A stretch of 64,000 nucleotides of DNA from CAVUMR01 sp963742715 (GCA_963742715.1 CAVUMR010000001.1:1116001-1180000); one strand, 5' to 3'; counted from the stretch's first letter, positions 34,901 to 43,263 are shown. Translations and numbers: made by a program. The notes: generated by a model not told the origin, from the sequence alone.

Positions 34901-37900
34901 GTGTCCACCGTGGTCGCGGTGACCCGCTGGTACTCCGCGCCGAGCATCCGGACGAAGCCGGCCGGTACCGCACCGGCGATGCTGGGCTCGGGCCCGTCGA
35001 CGGCCTGCAGCCCGCGGGTGACGTGCACGATCCGCAGGTCCGCGCCGGTACGGCCGGCGATCATCCGTTGCAGCATGCCGAGCCGGGCATCCCAGTCGTG
35101 CCTGCCGGCAGTGGCCGGGCCGAGGTCGCAGACGTCGAGCCAACCGGACAGGTCGGGATGGCTCGCCAGCACCCGGTCGATCAGCTCGGCCCCGGAGCGC
35201 CGGTCGGTGAAGCCCTCCGGCCCGTCGTCACCCGCGCACACCGGCAGCAGCCGGTCCGGACCGATCCGCTCGATCAGCCCGTGTACCAGCGCTTCCGCGC
35301 CCAGCGGGTAGACGCACAGGAGCGGGCCGGCCGGCACGATGCGATCCGCGGGTGCTGCCGCCGGTCGCCAGTCCTTGCGGTACAGCGGAGTCTCCGGCCC
35401 ATCGATGGCGGCGGCCGGAACCCCCGACGCAGGGGCAGGGGCAGGCACCGGGGTGACCGGGGTGTTCTCCGGCAGCCAGCAGCGGACCCGCGCGAACGGG
35501 TACGACGGCAGCGCGACGATCCGGGGCCGGCGGCCGACGCGCCGGTCGGCGTCCCAAGTGCGGTACCAGTCGACCGCGCCGCCCTCGACCCACTGCCGGG
35601 CCAGCGAGGTCAGGTCCGAGTCCGGGTCCACGGCCGGCTTACCGGCGGCGGCCCGCCCGCGCAGCACGGTGCCGGGCCGACGGTCGAGGAACGCGTGCAG
35701 CTCCCGGGACAGCTCGGCGGCATCGGACACCACCACGGCGAGCCGCTCGCGCAGCGGCTCCCGGCCGACCTGGAGGGTGTACGCGAGATCGGCAAGCTCT
35801 ATGCCGGCGCCGGTCGATGCGGCGGTGCCGGTCGGCGCGGTGCCGGTCGGCGCGGTGCCGGTCGAAGCGGCGGCGCTGGTCGGCGCGGTGCCGGCCGCGG
35901 TAGCACTGTCAAGGACGTCGGCGAGTCGGGCGGCGGCGGCCCGGAGCCGGTCGGGGTCGTTGGCGGACAGCACGATCACCTGTGGCCGCGGGGCCGGTCG
36001 CGGCGCGGCTGCCGCCGGCTCCGGCTCGTCGACCACGAGGTGCGCGATCGTTCCGCCGGCGCCGAACGAACTGATCCCGGCACGGCGCGGCCGCCAGTCA
36101 GCCGCCGGCACCCTGGACGCAGGAGCGGGCCAGTCGGACAGCTCCCGCTGTACCCGGAACGGCACCCGGTCCCAGCGGATCTTGGGGTTCAGCTCGTCCG
36201 CGTGCAGGGACGGGGCGAGCTGCCGGTGCCGCAGCTGCAGGATCACCTTGGTCAGTCCGGCGATCCCGGCCGCCGCCTCGACATGCCCGATGCCCGACTT
36301 CACCGAGCCGATCGGGATGCTCCCGGGCGCGAGTCCACGGTCGCCGAACACGTCCAGCAGGCCGTCCAGCTCGATCGGGTCGCCCAGCGCGGTACCGGTG
36401 CCGTGTGCCTCGATGTACCCGACTGTTTCCGCTGGTACGCCAGCATCCTCAAGCGCCTGCCGGACAACCTCGCCCTGGCTCGCCGGGCTCGGCACGATCC
36501 AGCCGTTGGTCTTGCCCGCGTGTACCACCGAGGTGCCCCGGATCACGGCGTGCATCCGGTCGCCATCGGCGAGCGCGCGGGCCAGCGGCTTGAGGATCAC
36601 CGCGCCAGCGCCCTCGGCCGGTACGAAGCCGTCCCCACCCGCGCCGAAGCTCTGGCAGCGGTGGTTGCTCGACGTCATCTTCAACCGCCGCTGCTGGATG
36701 AACTTGTTCGGGTGCAGGGACAGGTTCACCGCCCCGGCGATCGCGACCTCGGCACGCGCCGCGCGCGCAGGTCCCGTACCGCGAAGTGGATCGCGACCAG
36801 CGAGGATGAGCACATCGTGTCGACCGTGACGCTCGGCCCGCGCAGGTCGAAGTGGTACGACACGCGGTTCGCGATGCCGCCGATCGCGCCGCCGCTGTCC
36901 TGGGAGGTACCGCCGGTCAGGGACTGTTCGACCCCGAAGAAGGGGTACTCGTTGTGCATCGCGCCCGCGTACACGGCGACCCGCGAGTGGTGCTGGTCGC
37001 GCAGCCGCTGCCGCGGGTAGCCGGCGTCGTCCAGCGACTCCCAGACGACCTCCAGGAACAGCCGCTCCTGCGGATCCATCAGGGCGGCGTCGCGTGGCGT
37101 GATGCCGAACAGCTTCGGGTCGAAGCGGTCCACCTCGTCGAGAAAGCCGCCCCACATCAGGTCGTTCGGCCAGCCGTCCCGGCGCCGGTGCGGCGGCAGC
37201 TGCGTCACGCAGTCGACCCCATCGGACAGGTTCGCCCAGAAGCTGTCCAGGTCCGGGGCCTGCGGGTACCGTGCCGGCGATCCCGATCACGGCGATGTCG
37301 CCGTCTGTCCCGGTTTCCCGGCCGGGGCCGGTGAGCGCGTTGCCAACGGCGGCGGCCTCCACGGCGCCGGCGACGGTGGGGGTCGCGGCGGCGGCGGGGT
37401 CCTGCCACCGCTCCGGGAACCGGTTGGCGAGGTCGGCGGCCACGCTGGCCAAATCGGGGTGCAGGTAGAACAGCGTCTGGGGCAGCTCACCGAGCTCGCC
37501 GTTCAGCCGCTCGTTGAGCTGAGTGACCACATAGGAGCTCAGGCCGTACTGCTCCAGCGGAGTGTGCTCGTCCAGGGAGTCGACCGGGATGCCGGAGACC
37601 TCGGCGTAGACCTCGACGAGGTACCGGCCCGCACGGGCCAACACGTCTGCGCTCGCGTCGGCGGGCTCTTCCGCGCTGGGCGCCGCGCTGCCGGCGGGCT
37701 CGTCCACGCTCGCTCCGGCCGGCTCGTCCACTGTGGATGGTCGTGATGCGGCGGCGGGCCGGTAGGTCGGCAGCGACACCCGGCGCGGCGGCTCCGGCCA
37801 GTACCGGCGCCAGTCCACGTCCTGCCCGGCCAGCCACGCGGCGGCCGCGTCTACCTCGGTGCCCGGCCGGGTCTCGCGGGCGGCCGAGCCACCAGCCGTC

Positions 37901-38178
37901 GCGGCGGTGACCGGACCGGCGTGCCGGAGCGCGGCATGCGACCGCCCGTGCCTGTACGCCGACAGCGCCTCGCACAACGTCGGTACGTCAGCGCAGGTCA
38001 CGGCCAGCCGGTGCGCCATCGGGACCCGGCCGGTCTGGGTGGTGAACGCGACCTCGGCAAGCGTCGGTACCGCCGTCGCGTCCGCCGACAGCCGGGTCAC
38101 GAACCGGCCGGCGAGCGCGGCGAGCTGCTCCTGCGTCGGAGCGGACACCACGACGACGTGCGAGTCTCTATCGGTCAT
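31936..38178 (-). CDS. trans-AT-type polyketide synthase: linker-ACP-KS-KR-ACP-KS
   Basis: A 2,080-aa open frame. Residues 1-160 look like the post-KS linker of trans-AT synthases (ending VDWRRYWPEPPRRVSLPTY). ACP1 spans about 190-270 (YGLSSYV). KS1, about 295-740, has EAHGTG and KSGIGHVEAAAG in frame, but its N-terminal half, including the active-site DTMCSSSL at 36810, is in another frame between about 37272 and 36757. A second linker follows (VDWYRTWDADRR). The KR is about 950-1400 (VITGGTRGLG, SEYAAANAFMD). ACP2 is near 1472 (LGVESVM). KS2, about 1620-2040, is intact (DTACSSA, EAHGTGT, KSNIGHL). There is no AT domain, hence trans-AT type. The terminal KS would work with a partner subunit that is not in the window. 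Confidence 0.85.
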   Translation of the reverse strand: MTDRDSHVVVVSAPTQEQLAALAGRFVTRLSADATAVPTLAEVAFTTQTGRVPMAHRLAVTCADVPTLCEALSAYRHGRSHAALRHAGPVTAATAGGSAARETRPGTEVDAAAAWLAGQDVDWRRYWPEPPRRVSLPTYRPAAASRPSTVDEPAGASVDEPAGSAAPSAEEPADASADVLARAGRYLVEVYAEVSGIPVDSLDEHTPLEQYGLSSYVVTQLNERLNGELGELPQTLFYLHPDLASVAADLANRFPERWQDPAAAATPTVAGAVEAAAVGNALTGPGRETGTDGDIAVIGIAGTVPAGPGPGQLLGEPVRWGRLRDAAAAAPAPGRLAERPDVGRLSRRGGPLRPEAVRHHATRRRPDGSAGAAVPGGRLGVAGRRRLPAAAAARPAPLAGRRVRGRDAQRVPLLRGRTVPDRRYLPGQRRRDRRHREPRVVPLRPARAERHGRHDVLILAGRDPLRGTGPARAARAEVAIAGAVNLSLHPNKFIQQRRLKMTSSNHRCQSFGAGGDGFVPAEGAGAVILKPLARALADGDRMHAVIRGTSVVHAGKTNGWIVPSPASQGEVVRQALEDAGVPAETVGYIEAHGTGTALGDPIELDGLLDVFGDRGLAPGSIPIGSVKSGIGHVEAAAGIAGLTKVILQLRHRQLAPSLHADELNPKIRWDRVPFRVQRELSDWPAPASRVPAADWRPRRAGISSFGAGGTIAHLVVDEPEPAAAAPRPAPRPQVIVLSANDPDRLRAAAARLADVLDSATAAGTAPTSAAASTGTAPTGTAPTGTAASTGAGIELADLAYTLQVGREPLRERLAVVVSDAAELSRELHAFLDRRPGTVLRGRAAAGKPAVDPDSDLTSLARQWVEGGAVDWYRTWDADRRVGRRPRIVALPSYPFARVRCWLPENTPVTPVPAPAPASGVPAAAIDGPETPLYRKDWRPAAAPADRIVPAGPLLCVYPLGAEALVHGLIERIGPDRLLPVCAGDDGPEGFTDRRSGAELIDRVLASHPDLSGWLDVCDLGPATAGRHDWDARLGMLQRMIAGRTGADLRIVHVTRGLQAVDGPEPSIAGAVPAGFVRMLGAEYQRVTATTVDTDLSPSDPDLPQQLYAELALPALHGEICYRSGERLEPYLVETTEQPQPIGYDPEAAYVITGGTRGLGALLARHLADHGVRKLALTGLNPPTEATLAQVAALRDRGVRVLTHHGPLTRRDELAAFLDRVRAELGPIDGVVHCAGRGEQGPPSFARKALDEIGAVLEPKVDGLVTLAQLTEPDRPRFLVAYSSICAVVPRLASGVSEYAAANAFMDFYVGYRHRSGAGGFRAVNWPMWRDTGFGTGQQDPCAEYGIASLSDAAGLRVFDRVVGLPAGSVLLAAPPLGEVVDADALLRVKRRIGRDGAQPSVLPAAEPAPAPTSTAVPTLTTPAEPAPAPIPTAAPAPVTEPAPWLVELFAEVIGCPPADLDLDVDFGDLGVESVMLGELLERIEEHLGRRLEPSTLLDHPTLQRLAGYLGPEAQATAGPAAPAAPAAPAAPAAPVTEPVRVAEPAAAEPPAAVPPPSVEPAAEPVRTAAPATAAPATAASGGAVDGKIAVIGLACQFPGSPDADTFWENLAAGKSGVTEVPASRWDHRSWYRPGGGIGWSASKWGAFVDGIEDFDASFFGMSEDEGRHLDPTVRLFLEATTTALHDAGHAPADLAGRDVGVFVGGRVTQYARRAGLRSGLLHADPNFLGAYVAHHFDFRGPNLVVDTACSSALVSVQLACQSLLSGAAEIAVAGGVEVLLDEQTYLEFSTAKVMSPSGRCATFDEKADGFVPGEGVGVVLLKPLAAALADGDRIHAVIDSAVVNSDGRTMGITTPNPTAQAALVRRALADAGRDAGEIGLVEAHGTGTLIGDPIELRALTDVFRETTSAVGRCAIGSVKSNIGHLLCAAGIAGLVKVVLAVEHGKLPPTLHCDTPNPRFDFASSPFRISTELRDWPEDQPRVAGVSSFGLGGTNAHVIASAFDPELRVGYPDARPALPAPVFQRKRLWLERDDAAAPVSPAPLLDASPPADRGPVEKAPVGRKPVIVEEAPPSLLELSFR

Positions 38179-38265
38179 TCACGGCCTCACAGGCGATCGG
38201 TCGGAAGCGGGTCGGCACACCGGCGGAGCCAGCGCGCCGAGGCGAGCTCGGCGGCGGGCGGACGC

Positions 38266-39510
38266 TCAGGTCCAGCGGTACTCGCGATGGAAGTTGTCGA
38301 TCCGGTCCAGTACGAGCAGCCCCTGGCCGGCCGCCTGCGCGTCGTACAGGTCCTGGTAGGGCGCGGTGTCGAAGACGGCTTCCCGTACCCCGAAGGACCG
38401 GTCCTCACCGAGCTTCACCAGCTCGTCGTACTGGTCCACGGTCAGTTGCCGCCGGTTGTCGAGCGCGGCGGACACGGACTGCCGTGCGAGTACCTCCCGC
38501 GCCTGCGGCCCGACGATCCCGCTGAAGAACTCCGACGCGCAGCCGGAGCCGTACGAGAACAGGCCCATCCGCCGCGGGCCGGTACCCGGACCCTGCTCGA
38601 TGGCCGAGCACAGGCCGAGGTACAGCGCGGAGGAGAACAGGTTGCCGACCCGGGAGCAGTACTGCAGCGACGGCCCGACCCGCGCCTCGAAGTCCGCGTC
38701 GATGACCGGCGTGGCCGCGCGCTTCTCCCGCCGCAGCAGGCTGCGGTGCGCGCCGCGCACCATGCCGGCGAACGGGGTGTGGAACACGAGCTGGTCGAAC
38801 GTGTCGACGATGTCGGCGCCCTGCACCCGCTCGCGGTACATGCCGAAGCTCTCCTGCAGGCACTTGACGTACGCGAGCAGCGAGATGTCGGAGTCGACCA
38901 GGTCGACGTCCGGACGCGGCCGGGCCGTGTCCATCACCTCGAAGGTGTGGTAGCCGTTCGCGCCCACGTCCAGGGCGAGCACGTCCGGCCGCCGGCTGAC
39001 CAGCATCGCGACCGCCCCGGCACCCTCGGACGGCTCCCAGTAGCTGCCGTGCGATGACGCGCTCGCCGCTTCGGTCGCGACAACCAGGGCCTTCGCATCG
39101 GGTACCGGGCTGGCGCCCACTATCGCGGCCGCTGTCTGCAGCGCCGCCGTCCCGCCGTAACAGGCGTGCTTCACCTCGAACGACCGGCACCGGTTGGTCA
39201 GGCCGAGGTGCTGGTGGATGTACGTGCTGATCGGTTTGCCGAGGTCGATGCCGGACTCGGTGGACACGACGAGCAGTTCGAGCTTGTCGCGTTCGGCCGG
39301 GGTCAACGCGTCGAGCAGTGGCTTCGCCGCGTTCACGCCGTTGCTGACCGCGTCCTCGCACGGCAGGCTCACCGACTTCTGCTCCATCAGCAGGTTGCCG
39401 AACCGGGTGGCGTCCAGCCGCCGCGCCTCGAACAGTTCGCGGACGTCGAGCCAGGCGCGACTGACGTACGGATTGATGGCTTCGATTCCGATCTGCACGC
39501 GAACCCCCAT
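38266..39510 (-). CDS. HMG-CoA synthase-like enzyme for polyketide beta-branching
   Basis: A 414-aa thiolase-fold protein. ATG 39510 gives MGVRVQIGIEAINPYVSRAW, the family N-terminus. The active-site Cys lies in FEVKHACYGGTAAL (about residue 115), with the Glu in VVSTESGIDLGKPIS and the His region in QLVFHTPFAGMVRGAHR. HCS enzymes of trans-AT PKS clusters add an acetyl carbanion to a beta-keto-acyl-ACP and introduce beta-methyl branches, together with a donor ACP, a decarboxylating KS and enoyl-CoA hydratases. None of those partners is visible here. It lies 87 nt upstream of the PKS in the same direction, so an operon is likely. Confidence 0.88.
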   Translation of the reverse strand: MGVRVQIGIEAINPYVSRAWLDVRELFEARRLDATRFGNLLMEQKSVSLPCEDAVSNGVNAAKPLLDALTPAERDKLELLVVSTESGIDLGKPISTYIHQHLGLTNRCRSFEVKHACYGGTAALQTAAAIVGASPVPDAKALVVATEAASASSHGSYWEPSEGAGAVAMLVSRRPDVLALDVGANGYHTFEVMDTARPRPDVDLVDSDISLLAYVKCLQESFGMYRERVQGADIVDTFDQLVFHTPFAGMVRGAHRSLLRREKRAATPVIDADFEARVGPSLQYCSRVGNLFSSALYLGLCSAIEQGPGTGPRRMGLFSYGSGCASEFFSGIVGPQAREVLARQSVSAALDNRRQLTVDQYDELVKLGEDRSFGVREAVFDTAPYQDLYDAQAAGQGLLVLDRIDNFHREYRWT

Positions 39511-39675
39511 CGGCACGGATGCTGGTCGCCGCCGGGTGGTGGCCGGCGAACCTACGACTGCTTCGCCGCCGGCCGTGGCAGGCAGTCGGCGAAACTCACG
39601 ATTCGTTGTATCCGTCACCGCGGCCGGGGGTCTGCTCACTTTTGGACGGCCGTGTCCGGTCCCCGGCGCTCACGA

Positions 39676-39704
39676 TCTGCGCCAGGAGACGGTCTGCGCC
39701 AGGA
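39676..39704. repeat. 12-bp direct repeat in the HCS/PPTase divergent region
   Basis: TCTGCGCCAGGA occurs at 39676-39687 and 39693-39704, a 17-bp period, about 40 nt before the PPTase start and 166 nt before the HCS start. It may be a regulator-binding site; no clear -35/-10 pair is seen next to it. Confidence 0.4.
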
Positions 39705-39740
39705 CCGCCCAGCACTCGGACCGGGATGGTGAGGTGCCCC

Positions 39741-40505
39741 ATGCGGATCAGGCCGGATGAGATCCACGTATGGCTGGCGGAGCCGGACGCGCTGGCGTGG
39801 CGGGGCGAGTTGGCGGGCTGCGCGGCGCTGTTGAGCGACGCGGAACGGGACCGGGCCGAACGGTTCGTACACGAGCGGGACCAGCGCGGATACGTCGCCG
39901 CGCACGCGCTCACCCGGGCCGCGCTGTCCTGGTGCGTGCCGCACGTACGCCCGGAGGTCTGGCAGTTCACGCCCGGCCGGTACGGGCGGCCCGAGATCGC
40001 CGCTCCGCGCCTGCCGCGCCGGCTCCGGGTGAACCTGTCGCACACCGACGGACTGGTCGGCTGCGTGGTGACGGTCGGCACCGACTGTGGCGTGGATCTC
40101 GAACCGGTCGACCGGCGACTGAACCTGCGCCGGCTCGCCCGCAAGGTGCTCGCCCCGACCGAGCTGGTACACGTCGAGGCGACCGACGGTCCGGAACAGC
40201 GCGAGTTGTTCGCCCGGTACTGGACGCTCAAGGAGGCGTACGTCAAAGCGCGCGGGTTGGGCATGTCCGTACCGCTGGACCGGTGCGCGTTCACGCTCTG
40301 GCCGACCATCCGCGCCAACGTTCCGGACAACCCGTCCGGTGCGGCCGGTTGCTGGCGGTTCGACCAGTGGTGGCCAACACATCGGCACGTAGCCGCGCTG
40401 GCGGTGCGATCCGCGGGCTACGGTCGGATCGTGCGGCACGGGTGGCCCGTCGGCGCGATGTCGGATCTGACTACCAGCAGCGGGAGCAGGCATGGAGCAG
40501 CTTGA
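39741..40505 (+). CDS. Sfp-type 4'-phosphopantetheinyl transferase
   Basis: A 254-aa protein. ATG 39741 has GTGAGGTG upstream. RRLRVNLSHTDGLVGCVVT, TDCGVDLEPVDR (Mg2+-binding Asp and Glu) and FARYWTLKEAYVKARGLGM (WxxKEAxxKxxG) are the three signature motifs of Sfp-like PPTases. The enzyme transfers phosphopantetheine from CoA to the Ser of carrier proteins and would activate the two ACPs of the adjacent PKS. It is divergent from HCS, and its last 14 bases overlap the PIG-L deacetylase gene. Confidence 0.9.
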   Translation: MRIRPDEIHVWLAEPDALAWRGELAGCAALLSDAERDRAERFVHERDQRGYVAAHALTRAALSWCVPHVRPEVWQFTPGRYGRPEIAAPRLPRRLRVNLSHTDGLVGCVVTVGTDCGVDLEPVDRRLNLRRLARKVLAPTELVHVEATDGPEQRELFARYWTLKEAYVKARGLGMSVPLDRCAFTLWPTIRANVPDNPSGAAGCWRFDQWWPTHRHVAALAVRSAGYGRIVRHGWPVGAMSDLTTSSGSRHGAA

Positions 40506-41217
40506 GGAGATGCCGGAGGACTGGTCGCGGGCGCTGGCCATCGCGGCCCATCCGGACGACCTGGAGTACGGTGCCGCGTCGGCCATCGCCGGCTGGACCG
40601 GTGCCGGCAAGGACGTCCGGTATCTGCTGGTCACCCGTGGCGAAGCCGGCATCGACACCATGTCGCCGGCCGAGTGTGCGCCGCTGCGCGAGGCCGAGCA
40701 GCGGGCCGGCGCGGCCAAGGTGGGCGTGTCGGTGGTCGAGTTCCTGGACCATCACGACGGCGTCATCGAGTACGGCCTGCCGCTGCGCCGGGACATCGCG
40801 GCCGCGATCCGCCGGCACCAGCCGGAGCTGGTCATCATGGGCAACCACCGGGACTTCTGGCCCGGCGGCGGCTGGAACTCCCCGGACCACCGCAACGTCG
40901 GTCGGGCGGTGCTGGACGCGGTCGGCGACGCCGGCAACCGGTGGATCTTCACCGAGCTCGAAGCGGACGGGCTGGAGCGCTGGTCCGGCGTGAAGTACGT
41001 CGCCGTCGCCGGCTCACCGGAGGCGACGCACGCGGTGGACGTGTCGGCCACCCTCGACGCCGGCGCGGCCTCGCTGGAGGCGCACGCGGCCTACCTGGAG
41101 GCGCTCGGCGATCACCCGATGGCGGCGGCGCGCGAGTTCCTGGAGTGGCTGGCCGACACCAACGCGGTGCGCTTCGGCGGCCGCCGGGCGGCGGCGTTCG
41201 AGCTGTTCCGCATGTAG
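40492..41217 (+). CDS. PIG-L-family deacetylase
   Basis: A 241-aa LmbE-like zinc-dependent amidase. AIAAHPDDLEYGA (residues 16-28) provides the H and D metal ligands and catalytic Asp; FLDHHDGVIEYGL and GNHRDFWPGGGWNSPDHRN hold further ligands (HxxH region). The family removes acetyl groups from N-acetylglucosamine-type substrates, as in mycothiol (MshB/Mca) or sugar-tailored natural products. The start overlaps the PPTase stop by 14 nt, so the two are co-expressed. Whether it acts in the polyketide pathway or in general thiol metabolism is open. Confidence 0.85.
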   Translation: MEQLEEMPEDWSRALAIAAHPDDLEYGAASAIAGWTGAGKDVRYLLVTRGEAGIDTMSPAECAPLREAEQRAGAAKVGVSVVEFLDHHDGVIEYGLPLRRDIAAAIRRHQPELVIMGNHRDFWPGGGWNSPDHRNVGRAVLDAVGDAGNRWIFTELEADGLERWSGVKYVAVAGSPEATHAVDVSATLDAGAASLEAHAAYLEALGDHPMAAAREFLEWLADTNAVRFGGRRAAAFELFRM

Positions 41218-41409
41218 TGGCCCGGGCTCGGGCCAGCGCAACCAGCGGCTCTCCCACTCGACCGCCGGTGGCGGGGTGCCCAGCAGGTACACCGCGAAGG
41301 TCGGGATCGGTCCGGCCGGCAGCGGGCGCCGCAGGCCACGGCCCCGGACGAGCCGGCCGGACGGAAGGCGCAGCACCCCGGGCGCCTCCGGCTCCCACGC
41401 ATCGGTCAC
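41218..41409 (-). pseudogene. 5' stump of a protein-tyrosine-phosphatase-family gene
   Basis: GTG 41409 opens VTDAWEPEAPGVLRLPSGRL, then RGRGLRRP, FAVYLLG and ESRWLRWP, the characteristic N-terminus of an actinobacterial tyrosine-phosphatase-family protein of about 150 aa. After RWLRWP (about residue 61) homology stops. The expected catalytic CGGGRGRTG loop is missing and the frame runs into the antisense of the PIG-L gene. The gene was therefore truncated by a deletion or by insertion of the neighbouring locus. The remaining gap to 41556 shows nothing else. Confidence 0.65.
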
Positions 41410-41556
41410 GACGCCCCCACCCGGGTCAGCCGAGGTCGCACGCATTCGATCTTGGCGCCGAGACGGCACCGGGGGCGGGCGAATCGGACGGCTGTCCAGT
41501 CCCGTACCGCTGAACAACCGATCCGGCACGGGCGGCGGCCGACCTAACCTGGCGGT

Positions 41557-43263
41557 ATGGCTCTGGGCGTGTCGGTCGCGCCGGACACGCCTCCCGGGAC
41601 GGGTGACGCTGGCGTGCCGGATGCTGACGTCGACGTCCAGCGGCTGCGCCGGCTCCAGGAGCTGACCGCCGGGCTGGCCGAGACGATGAGCACCGACGCG
41701 GCGGCCCTGGTGATCCTCCGCCACGCGGCGGCCCTGCCCGGGATCGTGCGCGGCGGGCTGGCCCTGCGCGCCGCCGGCGGCCGGGAGCTGCGGTTCCTGG
41801 CCATGCACGACGAGCCGCTGGGGCACGAACGGGCAAACTGGTGCACGCTGGACGGCACCGCCGACCTGCCGCTGGTCGCGACCACCCGGTCCGGCCAGCC
41901 GCTGTGGTTCACGACGCTGGACAGCCTGGCGGCGCGGTACTCCGGGCTCGCCGAGCACCAGGGCTCGTTCGGTACCCGCGCGTTCGCCACGGTGCCGCTG
42001 CGGATCCGCGACGACACGCTCGGCGCGGTGATGCTGTGCTACGGCACCGACCAGCCGTTCGACCCGGCCGAGCAGGCGTTTCTCGCGGCGTTCACCGAGC
42101 AGGCCGCGCACGCGCTACGCCGGGCCCAGGCCTTCGAGGGGCAGCAGGCCACCGCCGAGTTGCTGCAGCGCAGCCTGCTGCCGGACACGCTCCCCGACCT
42201 GCCCGGTCTCGCCCTGGCCGCCCGGTACGAGCCGACCTCCAGTGAGGCCGGGATCGAGGTCGGCGGCGACTGGTACGACGTGCTGCCGCTGGAGGGCGAC
42301 GAGGTACTGGTGGTCATCGGCGACGTGATGGGGCGGGGCGTCGCCGCGGCCACCGTGATGGGGCAGGTGCGCTCGGCGCTGCGCGCCTACGCGCTGCTGG
42401 ACCCGTCGCCGGAGCTGGTGCTGCAACGACTGGACCGGCTGCTGTTCACCCTCGGAGTACCCGAGCAGATCGTCACGGTACTGCTGGGCGTGGTCTCCGC
42501 CGACCGTCGTACGGTGCGGCTCGCCTCGGCCGGGCACCTGCCACCGGTGCTGGCCGTACCGGGCGCCCCGGCGGTGACCGTGGACCTGCCGGCCGGTCCC
42601 CCGCTCGGCCTGCACGAGGGTGACCGGGCCTGCACGGACGTACCGCTGCCGCCCGGCGCGACCCTGGTGCTGTGTACCGACGGGTTGGTCGAGTCGCGCC
42701 GGATCGCGGTGGACGACGGGCTGGCGCAACTCGCGAGGTGCTTCGACAAGCTGCGCGCCGGCGCGCACCAGCCGCACGACCTCGCCACCGGGCTCATGTC
42801 GGCGATGAGGGGCGTCGGCGACGGCGACGACCGGGCGTTGTTGCTGCTCACCAGCGTTGTCGGACGTACCACCCGCAGCGCGCACACCCTGCTGCCGGCC
42901 GACTCGCGGGCGGCCGGGCTCGGCCGCCGGTGGCTCGCCGCGCTCCTCACCGGCTGGGGGGTACCGGCCGAGGTCCGACAGGACGCGGTGCTCTGCCTGT
43001 CCGAGGTCGTCACCAACGCGGTCATCCACACCGGTACGCCGAGCCGGGTCGGCGCGGTACTCGACGCCGCCCAACTGGTCGTCATGGTGAGCGACTCGGG
43101 TCGTCGGGGAAGGCCCGCCCTGGTCGAGCACGCGCCGGACGACATCGGCGGGCGCGGCCTGCGGGTGGTCGATTCCCTGTGTACGGCCTGGCGCAGCGAA
43201 CAACGCTCGGACGGCACCAGCGTGTGGTTCGAGTTCGACGTCGAGCCGGGCGCTACCGACTAG
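41557..43263 (+). CDS. GAF/SpoIIE phosphatase with C-terminal HATPase
   Basis: A 568-aa signalling protein. Residues 30-190 form a GAF domain. The PP2C-type SpoIIE domain spans about 195-430 with EVGGDWYDVLPLEGDEVLVV, GDVMGRGVAAATVMGQVR, SAGHLPPVL and LCTDGLVESR, including the metal-binding Asp residues. The last 120 residues are an HATPase_c anti-sigma-like domain (LCLSEVVTNAVIHT, N-box; DIGGRGLRVVD, G-box). Such proteins control anti-sigma-factor antagonists in actinomycete stress and development. The sensed signal and partners are unknown. It is probably monocistronic. Confidence 0.87.
   Translation: MALGVSVAPDTPPGTGDAGVPDADVDVQRLRRLQELTAGLAETMSTDAAALVILRHAAALPGIVRGGLALRAAGGRELRFLAMHDEPLGHERANWCTLDGTADLPLVATTRSGQPLWFTTLDSLAARYSGLAEHQGSFGTRAFATVPLRIRDDTLGAVMLCYGTDQPFDPAEQAFLAAFTEQAAHALRRAQAFEGQQATAELLQRSLLPDTLPDLPGLALAARYEPTSSEAGIEVGGDWYDVLPLEGDEVLVVIGDVMGRGVAAATVMGQVRSALRAYALLDPSPELVLQRLDRLLFTLGVPEQIVTVLLGVVSADRRTVRLASAGHLPPVLAVPGAPAVTVDLPAGPPLGLHEGDRACTDVPLPPGATLVLCTDGLVESRRIAVDDGLAQLARCFDKLRAGAHQPHDLATGLMSAMRGVGDGDDRALLLLTSVVGRTTRSAHTLLPADSRAAGLGRRWLAALLTGWGVPAEVRQDAVLCLSEVVTNAVIHTGTPSRVGAVLDAAQLVVMVSDSGRRGRPALVEHAPDDIGGRGLRVVDSLCTAWRSEQRSDGTSVWFEFDVEPGATD

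Noticed and set aside
31936..38178. Cis-AT modular PKS or NRPS
   Set aside because: No AT motif (GHSxG) or adenylation/condensation motif is present anywhere in the protein; the post-KS linkers and KR type fit trans-AT enzymes.
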